A stretch of 64,000 nucleotides of DNA from Dyella sedimenti (GCF_022760995.1 NZ_JAKWJO010000006.1:186001-250000); one strand, 5' to 3'. Positions 22,203-31,054 are shown, numbered from the stretch's first letter. A program made the numbers and translations. The notes: generated by a model from the letters alone, not told the origin.

Positions 22203-23076
22203 CGCCGGGCGGCTCGAAGACCTGCACGCGGTCGGGGCGCCGTTCGCCCCGCGGCCTGAGCCAGGGCTCGGCGGCCACCGACTCGCTGCAGGGGCCCAGC
22301 GTGGCGAGGCGGATAGGGCGATGCGCGGCCTCCCGCGCCAGCCGGTCCAGCACCTGGCGCAGCAGGCGGCCGGTGAACGGGGTATAGAGATAGAACAGCG
22401 TGCCGGTGGAAAGGTCGGCCTCGCGCGCGTCCTGTGCAATGAAGCGCACCCGTTCCAGCCCCAGCGCCTGCGCGCAGCGTTGAGCGCTTTCCACATACGC
22501 CGCCTCGCGCTCGATGCCGAGGCAGCGCGCGCCGGTGCAGGCCGACACCAGCAGCGGTACGTGGCCGAGGCCCGAGCCCAGGTCGACCAGCACGTCGCCA
22601 GGACCGATGGCCGCGCGTGCGATCAGGTCCAGCACATGGCGTGCCGGCGTCGGCTGATAGAACACCATCTCCGCGTCCGGCGCGGTTCCCTCCGCGCAGG
22701 GATCGCGCAACGCCAGCACGTCGGCCACCAGGGCATCGAGATGGTCGTAGGCGAGCGGGTCGCCCTCGTCGTCCGGCGACCATCCGCGCAAGGCATGCGC
22801 GCCGGCGCCGTGCATGATCGCCAGCCGGACCGCCTGGCCGAGTCGGCGCTGCACCTCGCCAAGCGCCGCCAGCCGCGCCGAGGCGCGTTCGCGCAGCGGC
22901 GCCAGCCCGGGCGACGCCGCCGTGGCGTCGAGCAGGTCCTCCAGGCGATCCATCGCCCCGACGCGCTCGCGTAGCCGTGCCGGCTGCAGCGGGGTGGGAT
23001 CCTGCTCCAGCCGCGCGACCAGCGCGTGCAGGGCATCGTGCAGCGACGAGGATTCCGGGCAAGGCATGGTCCGCAT
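22189..23076 (-). CDS. Class I SAM-dependent methyltransferase (unknown substrate)
   Basis: The 295-residue protein has a helical N-terminal domain (to about 150) and a Rossmann methyltransferase domain with VLVDLGSGLGHVPLL and an acidic loop LGIERE. MVFYQPTPARHVLDLI precedes the SAM motif. I do not recognise the exact family; the layout resembles uncharacterised class I methyltransferases. Starts at 23076 or 23067 are equally plausible; the open frame extends to 23178 without family-like sequence. Confidence 0.72.
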   Translation of the reverse strand: MRTMPCPESSSLHDALHALVARLEQDPTPLQPARLRERVGAMDRLEDLLDATAASPGLAPLRERASARLAALGEVQRRLGQAVRLAIMHGAGAHALRGWSPDDEGDPLAYDHLDALVADVLALRDPCAEGTAPDAEMVFYQPTPARHVLDLIARAAIGPGDVLVDLGSGLGHVPLLVSACTGARCLGIEREAAYVESAQRCAQALGLERVRFIAQDAREADLSTGTLFYLYTPFTGRLLRQVLDRLAREAAHRPIRLATLGPCSESVAAEPWLRPRGERRPDRVQVFEPPGVSFR

Positions 23077-23189
23077 GCTGCCATGCGCCGGCCTGCCCAA
23101 GCTTGAACGGCCGTCCCGGCATGGCTTGCGCCGGTCAAGTTTCACGCGGGGCGGCCGATGCATGGGGCGAGCCGGCATGGAGACAGTGC

Positions 23190-23612
23190 GTGAACATCAG
23201 CCCCGCGACGGACGAGGCCAGCATCCCGGTGCATATCGCTGGCGCCGCAACGGGCGCCTCGGATTCATCCTCGGCCCCGGCTTCGAAAGCCGCCCCGGCG
23301 GGTGGCAATGCGGCAAGCTCGGCCAGTTCTGCGAGCGGCGATTCCAGCGGCAGCGGTAGCGCCACGGTACAGGCCCTGCAGCGGCTGATCGCGCAATTGC
23401 AGAAGCAGCTCGCCCAGGAAGAGCAGCAACTGCGTGCCGCGACCGCCGGCAAGCAGGCGCAGAATCCGGCGAACATGGCACGCGTCGCCAGCCTGGAATC
23501 GACGGTGACCACCCTCAACAGCCAGCTGGAGATCGCCGTCAACGAACTGGCCACCGCGATGCTGGCCGAAAGCGGCGGCAGCAGCGGCGGCCTGGTCAGC
23601 ACCACGGCCTGA
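23190..23612 (+). CDS. Small coiled-coil protein, function unknown (FlxA-like appearance)
   Basis: The 140-residue product has a Ser/Ala/Gly-rich first half and a Gln/Leu-rich coiled coil at about 60-115 (LQRLIAQLQKQLAQEEQQL, then LESTVTTLNSQLEIAVNELA). This looks like FlxA-type small coiled-coil proteins, but I cannot assign a role. The most likely start is GTG at 23190 with GGAG about 7 bases upstream. Upstream in-frame codons overlap the promoter side of the divergent methyltransferase gene. Confidence 0.6.
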   Translation: MNISPATDEASIPVHIAGAATGASDSSSAPASKAAPAGGNAASSASSASGDSSGSGSATVQALQRLIAQLQKQLAQEEQQLRAATAGKQAQNPANMARVASLESTVTTLNSQLEIAVNELATAMLAESGGSSGGLVSTTA

Positions 23613-23696
23613 GAGCCTGTTCAAAATCCCGACATGCCCCCGAGTCGCCCCCTCTCAACCTCCCTCTGCGTGCGATAGGGATTTTGAGCACGCTCT
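23612..23696. repeat. 85-bp inverted-repeat element, MITE-like
   Basis: Nineteen-base termini (AGAGCCTGTTCAAAATCCC at 23612-23630, complement at 23678-23696) match at 17 of 19 positions and enclose 47 bases of pyrimidine-rich DNA. The compact size and inverted ends resemble a miniature transposable element. No clear target duplication is visible. It directly abuts the solo copy of the 480-bp element. Confidence 0.55.
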
Positions 23697-24179
23697 AAGC
23701 CCTCAGTGCATCGCCGCCCCGCGGTGTAGCCGCTGTATATCGCGGAGGGAGCACCTATAAGGCTGACCTCTATCTGCAAGGCTTGTATCTATCGCCGTGC
23801 TGCGCCCTCTCTTCGCCATGGCGCGTTGCGGTGTAGCGGCGTCGTCCGAGGTAGCACGCAACCAATCCAGCTGACCTCGGTCCACCGGGCTTGTATCCAA
23901 CACAGTGCTGCGAGCCTTTGAGGCCATTCTCTTTGGGTTACTTTTCTCTTGGGCCAGCAAGAGAAAAGTGACTCGGCGGCCCCACGGGGACTAGCTTCGC
24001 GTCGCCGGCAGGGCGTCGAAACGCCCGCCGCGTCCCACGGGGACTTCCTTCGGTCGTAGGCGGCACGCTGGCGCAGACGCGACAACCGAGCGATATCGCC
24101 CTGGACCCCAGCCTTCGCCGGGGTGACGAGCAAGACAGACCGAGGCGAAAAGAGGTCGCGCACAGGGTGCGCTCCTACA
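23697..24179. repeat. Interspersed 480-bp non-coding element, solo copy
   Basis: This gene-free stretch is a diverged copy of each arm of the 27.0-28.0 kb palindrome. Shared landmarks in order are CCCCGCGG near 23715, GGCTTGTATC stretches, a perfect 12-bp hairpin ACTTTTCTCTTG/CAAGAGAAAAGT (23940-23969, loop GGCCAG), a GGCGGCACGCTGGCG block and a terminal single REP (24154-24179). Short open frames inside differ in frame and stops between copies, so I regard it as non-coding. Confidence 0.85.
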
Positions 24180-24211
24180 GAAGGGGGCGATTAGCGTTCA
24201 GCGTCCGCCGC

Positions 24212-25666
24212 TCAGGCATCGGTCGCGACATCGTCCTCGCCGCCCTCCTCGATGGCCGGCAGGCTGTCGCCCAGCAACTGCTTGGCCTCGTCGCCCGACA
24301 GCGTCTCCACTCCGCGCAGCTTGCGCTCGATGGCGCGGGTGCGCACGCTGGCCTGGTCGATCACGTTGCTGGCCTCGCTGAGTTTCTTGCGCGTCTTCTC
24401 CAGTACCGCGCCGAACCTGCCGAACTCGGTCTTCACCGCGCCCAGCAAGGTCCATACCTCGCTGCTGCGCTTGGCGATGGCCAGCGTGCGGAAGCCCATC
24501 TGCAGGCTGTTGAGCAGGGCGGTGAGCGTGGTGGGCCCGGCCACGGTGACGTGGTGCTCGCGCTGCAGCGTCTCGAACAGGCCGGGGCGGCGGATCACCT
24601 CGGCGTACAGGCCCTCGGTGGGCAGGAACAGCACGGCGAAGTCGGTGGTGTGCGGCGGCGCCACGTACTTGCTGCGGATGCGCTTGGCCTCCTCGCGTAC
24701 CCGCGTTTCCAGCGCGCGGCCGGCGAGCGCGGCGGCCTCGGCATCCGCGTTTTCCTGGGCATCGAGCAGGCGCTGGTAGTCCTCCACCGGGAACTTGGCG
24801 TCGATCGGCAGGTACAGCGTAGTGTCCTCGCCGGGGCCGGGCATGCGCACGGCGTATTCCACCCGCTCGCTGCTGCCCGGGACGGTGGCCACGTTGGCGT
24901 CGTACTGCTCGATGGTGAGCAACTGTTCCAGCAGGGCACCGAGCTGCACTTCGCCCAGGATGCCGCGCGTCTTCACGTTGGTGAGCACGCGCTTGAGGTC
25001 GCCCACGCCGGTGGCGAGGCTCTGCATCTCGCCCAGGCCGCGCTGCACCTGTTCCAGCCGCTCGGACACCAGCGCGAATGACTGGCCCAGGCGTGTTTCC
25101 AGCGTGGCCTGCAGCTTCTCGTCCACGGTGGCGCGCATCTGTTCCAGCCTGGCGGCGTTGTCGTCCTGGATCGCCTTGAGCTTGGTCTCCAGCGTGGCGC
25201 GCACTTCGCCCAGGCGCTTCTCGTTGTCGGCGGTGAGCGCGGCCAGGCGCTGCTGCTGCTGCTCGCCGAAGCGGTTGAGGGCGAGCGTGAGTTCCTCGCG
25301 GCTATGGCGGGCATCCTCGGTGAGCCGCTGGGACAGCTGCGCCAGGCCGTTGTCGGTGCGCTCGGTCAGCGTGTCCAGGCGCTGGCCGAAGTGGCCCAGG
25401 CGTTCGTGCTGCTGGGTACCCATGCCGCCCAGTTGGTCCTGCAGCTGGGCGCGGAACTGGCCCAGCGCCTGCGCCATCTCGCCGCGACCGGCGCGCTGTT
25501 CCTGCGCCAGCGCCTCGCGCAGGTGGCGGTTGTCGTCCTTGAGCGCATCCAGCCGCGCGGCAAGGCGGCCGTCGTCGCGCGAGCGCAGCAGGCTCGCCAC
25601 GTGCAGCACGATCAGCGCCAGCACGGCGGGGACGAGCACGATCAACAGGATTTCAGTCAGGGACAT
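24212..25666 (-). CDS. rmuC: DNA recombination protein RmuC
   Basis: The 484-residue protein has an N-terminal membrane anchor (LTEILLIVLVPAVLALIVL), a long coiled coil (about 35-215) and the RmuC nuclease-like domain (TRGILGEVQLGALLEQLL, YLPIDAKFPVEDYQ, AVLFLPTEGLYAE). RmuC limits inversions at short inverted repeats in E. coli. This is notable because a near-1-kb palindrome lies about 1.4 kb upstream. Start at 25666 puts the membrane helix at the N-terminus. Confidence 0.95.
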   Translation of the reverse strand: MSLTEILLIVLVPAVLALIVLHVASLLRSRDDGRLAARLDALKDDNRHLREALAQEQRAGRGEMAQALGQFRAQLQDQLGGMGTQQHERLGHFGQRLDTLTERTDNGLAQLSQRLTEDARHSREELTLALNRFGEQQQQRLAALTADNEKRLGEVRATLETKLKAIQDDNAARLEQMRATVDEKLQATLETRLGQSFALVSERLEQVQRGLGEMQSLATGVGDLKRVLTNVKTRGILGEVQLGALLEQLLTIEQYDANVATVPGSSERVEYAVRMPGPGEDTTLYLPIDAKFPVEDYQRLLDAQENADAEAAALAGRALETRVREEAKRIRSKYVAPPHTTDFAVLFLPTEGLYAEVIRRPGLFETLQREHHVTVAGPTTLTALLNSLQMGFRTLAIAKRSSEVWTLLGAVKTEFGRFGAVLEKTRKKLSEASNVIDQASVRTRAIERKLRGVETLSGDEAKQLLGDSLPAIEEGGEDDVATDA

Positions 25667-25739
25667 GGCGATACCCGATGGCACAGGGCGCCAAGTGTAC
25701 GCGCCGGCGTCTCAGATACCCGGATTTCCCGGGCCGCCG

Positions 25740-26912
25740 CTACATCACGCGGCAGAACACCGCCTTCAGGTAGCGCCCTTCCGGCACGTCGCTGCGGAAC
25801 GGATGGTCGGCGCCTGCGCCGGCCACGTGCAGCACCTGGATCTCGCGGCCCGCGTTGAGCGCCACGCGCCGCAGCATCTCCAGGAAATCCGCCTCGCTCA
25901 CCAGGCCCGTGCACGAGCAGGTCAGCAGCAGGCCGCCCGGCGGGATCACGTCCAGCGCCAGCCGGTTCATGGCGAAGTACTTCTTCAGCGCATCGACCAC
26001 CTTGCTGCGGTCGCGGGTGAGCTTGGCCGGATCCAGGATCACCGCGTCGTACTGCTCGCCGCGCGCCACCGCGCCGCGCAGCCAGTCGAAGATGTCGGCC
26101 GCCTCGAACACCGCCGGCACCGCGTTGGCCGCCGCGTTGGCGCGGGCGATCTCCAGGATGCCCGGGTCCATGTCCACCCCGGTGGCCGATTGCGCGCCCG
26201 CCGCCAGCGCATGCACGGCGAAGCCGCCCGCGTTGCAGCACAGGTCGAGCACGCGACGGCCCCTGGCCAACTGCGAGAAGCGGTGGCGGTTCTCGCGCTG
26301 GTCGGCGAAGAAGCCGGTCTTGTGGCCATAGCCCGGCGCGGCATGGAAGCGCAGGCCATGCTCATGCACCTCCACCGGCTCGGGCGCCTCGGCCGGGCGG
26401 CAGTCGAACGACTCCTGCTTCTGCACATGGTTCTCGGCGAACCAGTACAGCCGTGCCTGCGGGAAGTGGCGCAGCAGCGCGGCATGGATCGCCTCGCGGA
26501 AACGCCACATGCCGGCGGCGAAATACTCGATCACCAGGATGTCGGCATAGCGGTCCACCACCAGTCCCGACAAGCCGTCGCCTTCGCTGTGCACCACGCG
26601 CCAGGCATCGCTCACGCGGTCGAGCTGCAGCAGCTCCTGGCGCAGCGCGACGGCGCGGTCGATGCGCGCGGCGATCCAGTCCGCGTCGATGGCCTCGGCC
26701 GGATCGGCGGTGAGCAGGCGCAATGCGATGCGCGCATGCCCATTCCAGAAGCCGTGCCCGACGAAGCGCCCCTTGGCATCCTCCACGGCCACCACGCTGC
26801 CGGGCGGCAGGCGGGTTTCCGGCTTGTGCACCTGCGCGGACCATACCCAGGGATGGCCGGGGGAGCGGTCGGACTTGAGGCGGATGATGGGGAGGGGGAA
26901 GGGGATGTTCAT
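25740..26912 (-). CDS. rlmI: 23S rRNA m5C methyltransferase RlmI-like
   Basis: The 390-residue protein matches RlmI, which methylates C1962 of 23S rRNA. It has an N-terminal PUA-like domain (RSPGHPWVWSAQV), a middle EEHEE-like part and a Rossmann domain with DLCCNAGGFAVHAL for SAM. The motif IV position reads LDPAK and motif VI TCSCTG with the expected cysteine; the C-terminus ends CRVM as in E. coli. The motif IV alanine replaces the usual second proline. Annotation is firm at family level. Confidence 0.9.
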   Translation of the reverse strand: MNIPFPLPIIRLKSDRSPGHPWVWSAQVHKPETRLPPGSVVAVEDAKGRFVGHGFWNGHARIALRLLTADPAEAIDADWIAARIDRAVALRQELLQLDRVSDAWRVVHSEGDGLSGLVVDRYADILVIEYFAAGMWRFREAIHAALLRHFPQARLYWFAENHVQKQESFDCRPAEAPEPVEVHEHGLRFHAAPGYGHKTGFFADQRENRHRFSQLARGRRVLDLCCNAGGFAVHALAAGAQSATGVDMDPGILEIARANAAANAVPAVFEAADIFDWLRGAVARGEQYDAVILDPAKLTRDRSKVVDALKKYFAMNRLALDVIPPGGLLLTCSCTGLVSEADFLEMLRRVALNAGREIQVLHVAGAGADHPFRSDVPEGRYLKAVFCRVM

Positions 26913-27016
26913 CCGGACATGATACCGGGTGGGTCTCGGTCTTTTTTGGTTTTATGCGTGGGGCAGGATTTTGACTGGGATGGGGCAGTTGGCCCTCTGG
27001 ACAAGAGCGCGTCCCC

Positions 27017-27973
27017 TGTAGGAGCGCACCCTGTGCGCGACCTCCTTTCGCCTCGGTCCGCCCTGCTCGTCATCCCGGCGCACCCCGGGGCGAGGGCCGG
27101 GATCCAGTAGCGCCGGTCTCCGGTTGTCGCGTTATCGCCAGCGTGCCGCCTACGCGGCGGGCGTTTCGATCGCCTGCCGGCGCTCGAGTCACTTTTCTCT
27201 TGCTGGCCCAAGAGAAAAGTAACCCAAAGAGAATGGCCTTAAAGGCTCGCAGCGCCGTGGTGAATACAAGCCCGGACGATTGAGGCTAGCCGGATCAGTG
27301 ACGTGCTACCTCAAACGGCGCCACTACACCGCAACGCGCCGTGGCGGTGAGGAAGCGCAGCACGGCGATAGATACAAGCCCTGCAGGCCTCGCAAGCCGA
27401 ATCAGCTTCTCCTCTAGCCACACATAGCCGCTACCCCGCGGGGCGTCGATGGATTGAGGACTTAAGGCATGGGCGGTATGGCGTCGCCCGTGCTTCGGTT
27501 CTCTCTCCACGGCGGGGAGAGGGAGCGAGACGCGAGGCTCGGCTTTAAGTCCTTAGTACATCGACGCCCCGCGGGGTAGCCGCTGTGTTTCGCGAGAGAA
27601 GCAACCTCACTCGACTGCCCAAACCTTCAAGGCTTGTAGGTCAGGCAGCGCTGCGTTTCCTCACCGCCATGGCGCGTTGCGGGGTAGCGGCGCCGTTTGA
27701 GGTAGCACGTCACTGATCCGGCTAGCCTCAATCGTCCGGGCTTGTATTCACCACGGCGCTGCGAGCCTTTAAGGCCATTCTCTTTGGGTTACTTTTCTCT
27801 TGGGCCAGCAAGAGAAAAGTGACTCGAGCGCCGGCAGGCGATCGAAACGCCCGCCGCGTAGGCGGCACGCTGGCGATAACGCGACAACCGGAGACCGGCG
27901 CTACTGGATCCCGGCCCTCGCCCCGGGGTGCGCCGGGATGACGAGCAGGTCGCGCACAGGGTGCGCTCCTACA
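27017..27973. repeat. 957-bp imperfect palindrome of two 480-bp elements head to head
   Basis: The left arm (27017-27468) and right arm (27543-27973) are long reverse complements around a 74-base non-repeated centre. Matching landmarks are the outer REPs, hairpins at 27191-27220 and 27791-27820, and CCCCGCGGGG at 27434-27443 and 27567-27576, which all align about one axis except for a 21-base segment (CTTTCGCCTCGG region, about 27042-27062) absent from the right arm. The solo copy at 23.7 kb has that segment. No gene is supported in this stretch. Confidence 0.9.
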
Positions 27974-27993
27974 GAAGGGGTGAATGAAAAACC

Positions 27994-28428
27994 TTACCTC
28001 AGCCTCAGCGCCAGCCACGACAACAGCGCCAGCAGGTTGATCCCCACCCTCGCCACCGCCGGCCCCGCCACCGCCAGCAGGAAACCCTCGCTGCCGAAGT
28101 GCCAGTCCAGCCCCAGCCGCACCGGCAGGTGCAGCGTGGCGTAGACGTTGACGAAACCTCCGCTGTGCAGCGCGTAGCTGAGCACCGGCGTGGCGACCAG
28201 CGGCAGTTGCAGCAGTTGCGCCCAGCCCGACAGCGAGACGCCGCGCTCGCTGCCTTCCAGCAGCAACACGCCGGCGACCAGGATGAAGGCGTACAGCACC
28301 AGGCCGATCACCGCCACCAGCGAATCGTGGGAGCCGAACGGCAGCAGGCGGCGCAGCATGGCGACCAGGCCCATGAAGCCGCCGGCCACTTCGAGGATGC
28401 CGATCAGTCGGAAAAGGAAATTGCGCAC
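27994..28428 (-). CDS. Four-helix membrane protein of unknown function
   Basis: The 144-residue product has about four membrane segments (LIGILEVAGGFMGLVAML, SLVAVIGLVLYAFILVAGVL, PLVATPVLSYALHSGG, VGINLLALLSWLALRL). I recognise no family. The start is GTG at 28428, with weak ribosome-binding sequence. It lies immediately beside the right arm of the palindrome. Confidence 0.68.
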   Translation of the reverse strand: MRNFLFRLIGILEVAGGFMGLVAMLRRLLPFGSHDSLVAVIGLVLYAFILVAGVLLLEGSERGVSLSGWAQLLQLPLVATPVLSYALHSGGFVNVYATLHLPVRLGLDWHFGSEGFLLAVAGPAVARVGINLLALLSWLALRLR

Positions 28429-28536
28429 GTGCCCGTCCCGGGTTCGAAAGCGCGGAGCTTAGCGGATCGGCGTGGCCTTGTAGCCGGTGCGAGTTGGCGT
28501 TTCGTTGGGTCGCGTACAGCGAGCCCTCACTGAACG

Positions 28537-29478
28537 CTACAGTTCCTCGGCCAGTTCGTGCAGGTCGGCGATGTGCTGCTCCCACCAGCGGGCCTCCGCC
28601 GCGAACGGGAAGGCGGCGGGGAAGGCGGGATCCTGCCAGCGGGCGGCGATCCAGCCGGCGTAGTGCAGCTGGCGCATGGCACGCAGCGCGGGCACCAGGG
28701 CCAGTTCGCCGTAGTCGAAGTCGCGCATCTGCTGGTAGCCGTCCAGCAGGGCCTGCATCGCCGCCTCGTCGTTGGCCAGCATCCACAGGTCTTGCACCGC
28801 CGGGCCCATGCGCGCGTCGTCGAGGTCGACGAAATGCGGGCCAGCGTCGGTCCACAACACATTGCCGGGATGGCAGTCGCCGTGCAGGCGTAACTGACGC
28901 AGCGGGCCGAGCGCTTCGAAGCGGCCGGCCACGGCGTGGTCCACGCGCTCGGCCGCGGCGCGGTAGGCGTCGTGCAGGCCGGCGGGAAGCAGCGAGGATG
29001 CCAGCACCGCATGCATGGGCTGCCCGATCAGGGTGGCGCGGTCGATGCGGCCGCGATGCTGGAACGGCCGGCGCGCGCCGACGCCGTGGATGCGCGCGAT
29101 CAGTCGCCCCAGCCATTCCAGCTGTTCGGCCGATTCCAGCGAGGGCGCGCGCCCGCCGCGGCGCGGGGTGAGCGCGTAGCGGAAGCCCTGGTGGTGCAGC
29201 AGGGTGCGTCCGCCGAACGCGAGCGGGGCCACCATGGGGATGTCCTCGGCGGCCAGTTCCAGCGCGAAGGCGTGTTCCTCCAGGATGGCCGCGTCGCTCC
29301 AGCGCTGCGGGCGATAGAACTTGGCGATCACCGGCGAGGCGTCCTCGACGCCGACCTGCCACACGCGGTTCTCGTAGCTGTTGAGGGCCAGCAGCCGTCC
29401 ATCCGGCCATAATCCACAGGCGGTGACCGCGTCGAGCACACAGTCGGGATCGAGGCTGGCGTAAGGCTCCTGGCTCAA
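28537..29478 (-). CDS. srkA: Stress response serine/threonine kinase SrkA (YihE)
   Basis: This 313-residue protein closely follows E. coli SrkA: LNSYENRVWQV, VIAKFYRPQRW, DAAILEEHAFALEL, the catalytic LRLHGDCHPGNVLW and metal-binding FVDLDDARMGPAVQDLWML are all present. SrkA is an APH/ChoK-fold protein kinase that protects cells from stress-induced death. No ATG is at the right place; the best start is TTG at 29478, whose last bases form the TGA of the upstream thioesterase gene (TTGA). Coupled translation is likely. Confidence 0.9.
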   Translation of the reverse strand: MSQEPYASLDPDCVLDAVTACGLWPDGRLLALNSYENRVWQVGVEDASPVIAKFYRPQRWSDAAILEEHAFALELAAEDIPMVAPLAFGGRTLLHHQGFRYALTPRRGGRAPSLESAEQLEWLGRLIARIHGVGARRPFQHRGRIDRATLIGQPMHAVLASSLLPAGLHDAYRAAAERVDHAVAGRFEALGPLRQLRLHGDCHPGNVLWTDAGPHFVDLDDARMGPAVQDLWMLANDEAAMQALLDGYQQMRDFDYGELALVPALRAMRQLHYAGWIAARWQDPAFPAAFPFAAEARWWEQHIADLHELAEEL

Positions 29479-29915
29479 CGCGGCGCGACCGCGCGGGCGG
29501 GGATCACCGCCATGGTGAGGCGCGAGATGCATACCAGCTCGCCGGCTTCCGTCTCGATGCGGATCTCCCACACCTGTGTGGTGCGGCCGACATGCACCAT
29601 GCGCGCGGTGCCGGTGACGATGCCGCTGCGCACGCCGCGCACGTGGTTGGCGTTGATGTCCAGGCCCACCGCCACTTCCTGTGCCGGATCGAGCGTGAGC
29701 ATGGCGGCGGTGCTGCCCAGCGTCTCGGCCAGCACCACCGAGGCACCGCCGTGCAGCAGGCCATAGGGCTGGTGCGTGCGATGATCCACCGGCATGGTGC
29801 CGCGCAGCCAGTCGTCGCCGACCTCGGTGATGCGGATGCCCAGCGTCTCCATCATGGTGTTGGCGCTCCAGCCGTTGAGGCGTTCGAGCGAGGTGTCCTG
29901 CTTCCAGATGGCCAT
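29475..29915 (-). CDS. PaaI/YbdB-type hotdog-fold thioesterase
   Basis: The 146-residue product contains HQPYGLLHGGASVVLAETLG (about 50-70), the hotdog thioesterase active-site region, and GLDINANHVRGVRSG. Such enzymes hydrolyse acyl-CoA or aryl-CoA thioesters, for example in menaquinone, enterobactin or phenylacetate pathways; none is nearby. The start at 29915 matches the family N-terminus (IWKQDTSLERLNGW). It overlaps srkA downstream and is divergent from the flavin reductase gene. Confidence 0.9.
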   Translation of the reverse strand: MAIWKQDTSLERLNGWSANTMMETLGIRITEVGDDWLRGTMPVDHRTHQPYGLLHGGASVVLAETLGSTAAMLTLDPAQEVAVGLDINANHVRGVRSGIVTGTARMVHVGRTTQVWEIRIETEAGELVCISRLTMAVIPARAVAPR

Positions 29916-29970
29916 AGGTTGATTCCTGGCGACAAGGCCCTCATTGTCGGCTGACTGCCGTGCCGCGACA

Positions 29971-31041
29971 ATGCGCAACGTGTTTACCGTCACCATTCCA
30001 TCCACCGGCCGCCACTTCACTGCGGCGCCGGGCGAAACCGTGCTGGAGGCCGCGCAGCGGGCCGGCATCGCGTTGCCGTACTCATGTCGTTCGGGCGTGT
30101 GCGGCAGCTGCAAGGCCACGCTGCTGGAGGGGCGCTGCACCTATCCGCGCAATCCGCCGCTGGCCTTGAGCGGCACGCCGCCGGCACAGCATGCCATCCT
30201 GCTGTGCCAGGCCGTGCCGGCCAGCGACCTGCGCATCGAGGCGCGCGAGGTCACCTCGGTGGAGGACATCGCGCGCCGACAGCTCGACGTGGTGGTGTCG
30301 CGCAAGTGGACGCTGGCGCCGGATGTGGTGGGCGTGGCGCTGCGGCCCGCGCCGGGCCAGGCGAGGCTGGCGTGGCTGCCCGGGCAATATCTGGACGTGC
30401 TGCTGGACGAGGGAAGGCGCCGGCCGTTCTCCATCGCCAACCATCCGCAGGCCGACGGCGCCGTCGAGCTGCATGTGCGGCACGTGGCGGGCGGCGGGTT
30501 CACCTCGTGGGTGGCCGAGGTGCTGAAGGAAGGCGACCGGCTGCGCATCGAGGCGCCGCTGGGCACCTTCGTGCCGCGTGAGGATTCGGAGCGGCCGATG
30601 ATCTTCATGGCCGGCGGCACCGGTTTCGCGCCGGTGAAGGCGATCGTGGAGCACTTCATCGCGCTGGGCACGCGCCGGCCGATGCACGTGTACTGGGGCG
30701 CGCGCAGCATGGCGGACCTGTACCTGCGCGGGCTGGCCGAGGGCTGGACGCGCCAGGCGCACGAGCTGTCGTTCCAGCCGGTGCTGTCCGACCCGGAGCA
30801 GGCCGCCATCGGCGGGCTGCGCATGGGCCTGGTGCACGAGGCCGTGCTGGCGGACCACCCCGACCTGTCCGGCTTCGACGTCTACATGAGCGGCCCGCCG
30901 GCGATGATCGACGCCGGGCGCAAGCTGTTCGTCGAGGCCGGCCTGCCGGAGGACCGGCTGTACTACGACTCGTTCGACTACGCGCCGGACGTGCTGGCGC
31001 AGATCATCGGCGCGCGCGCCGGCATCGCCTCGGCGCTCTGA
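29971..31041 (+). CDS. 2Fe-2S/FAD NAD(P)H reductase (AscD-like, CDP-6-deoxy-glucoseen reductase family)
   Basis: The 356-residue protein joins a plant-type 2Fe-2S domain (C39, C44, C47, C79) to an FAD-binding barrel (RRRPFSIANHP) and a NAD-binding domain (FMAGGTGFAPVKAIVEHF, YMSGPPAMIDAG). This order is that of AscD and of phenol or methane monooxygenase reductases. It would pass electrons from NAD(P)H to an unidentified oxygenase or dehydratase; no dideoxysugar genes are nearby. ATG at 29971 is preferred to 29944. Confidence 0.85.
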   Translation: MRNVFTVTIPSTGRHFTAAPGETVLEAAQRAGIALPYSCRSGVCGSCKATLLEGRCTYPRNPPLALSGTPPAQHAILLCQAVPASDLRIEAREVTSVEDIARRQLDVVVSRKWTLAPDVVGVALRPAPGQARLAWLPGQYLDVLLDEGRRRPFSIANHPQADGAVELHVRHVAGGGFTSWVAEVLKEGDRLRIEAPLGTFVPREDSERPMIFMAGGTGFAPVKAIVEHFIALGTRRPMHVYWGARSMADLYLRGLAEGWTRQAHELSFQPVLSDPEQAAIGGLRMGLVHEAVLADHPDLSGFDVYMSGPPAMIDAGRKLFVEAGLPEDRLYYDSFDYAPDVLAQIIGARAGIASAL

Positions 31042-31054
31042 CCACAACCCTCCC

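Noticed and set aside
26909..27211. Small open frame (MGQQEKSDSSAGRRSKRPP start) also present at 27800-28144.
   Set aside because: It exists twice only because the two palindrome arms are copies; the solo copy at 23.9 kb does not keep the frame. It is a translated repeat, not a gene.
27434..27576. CRISPR or tandem-repeat array suggested by repeated CCCCGCGGGG and REP units.
   Set aside because: The repeats are inverted pairs with irregular spacing and no constant-length spacers; no cas gene is present.
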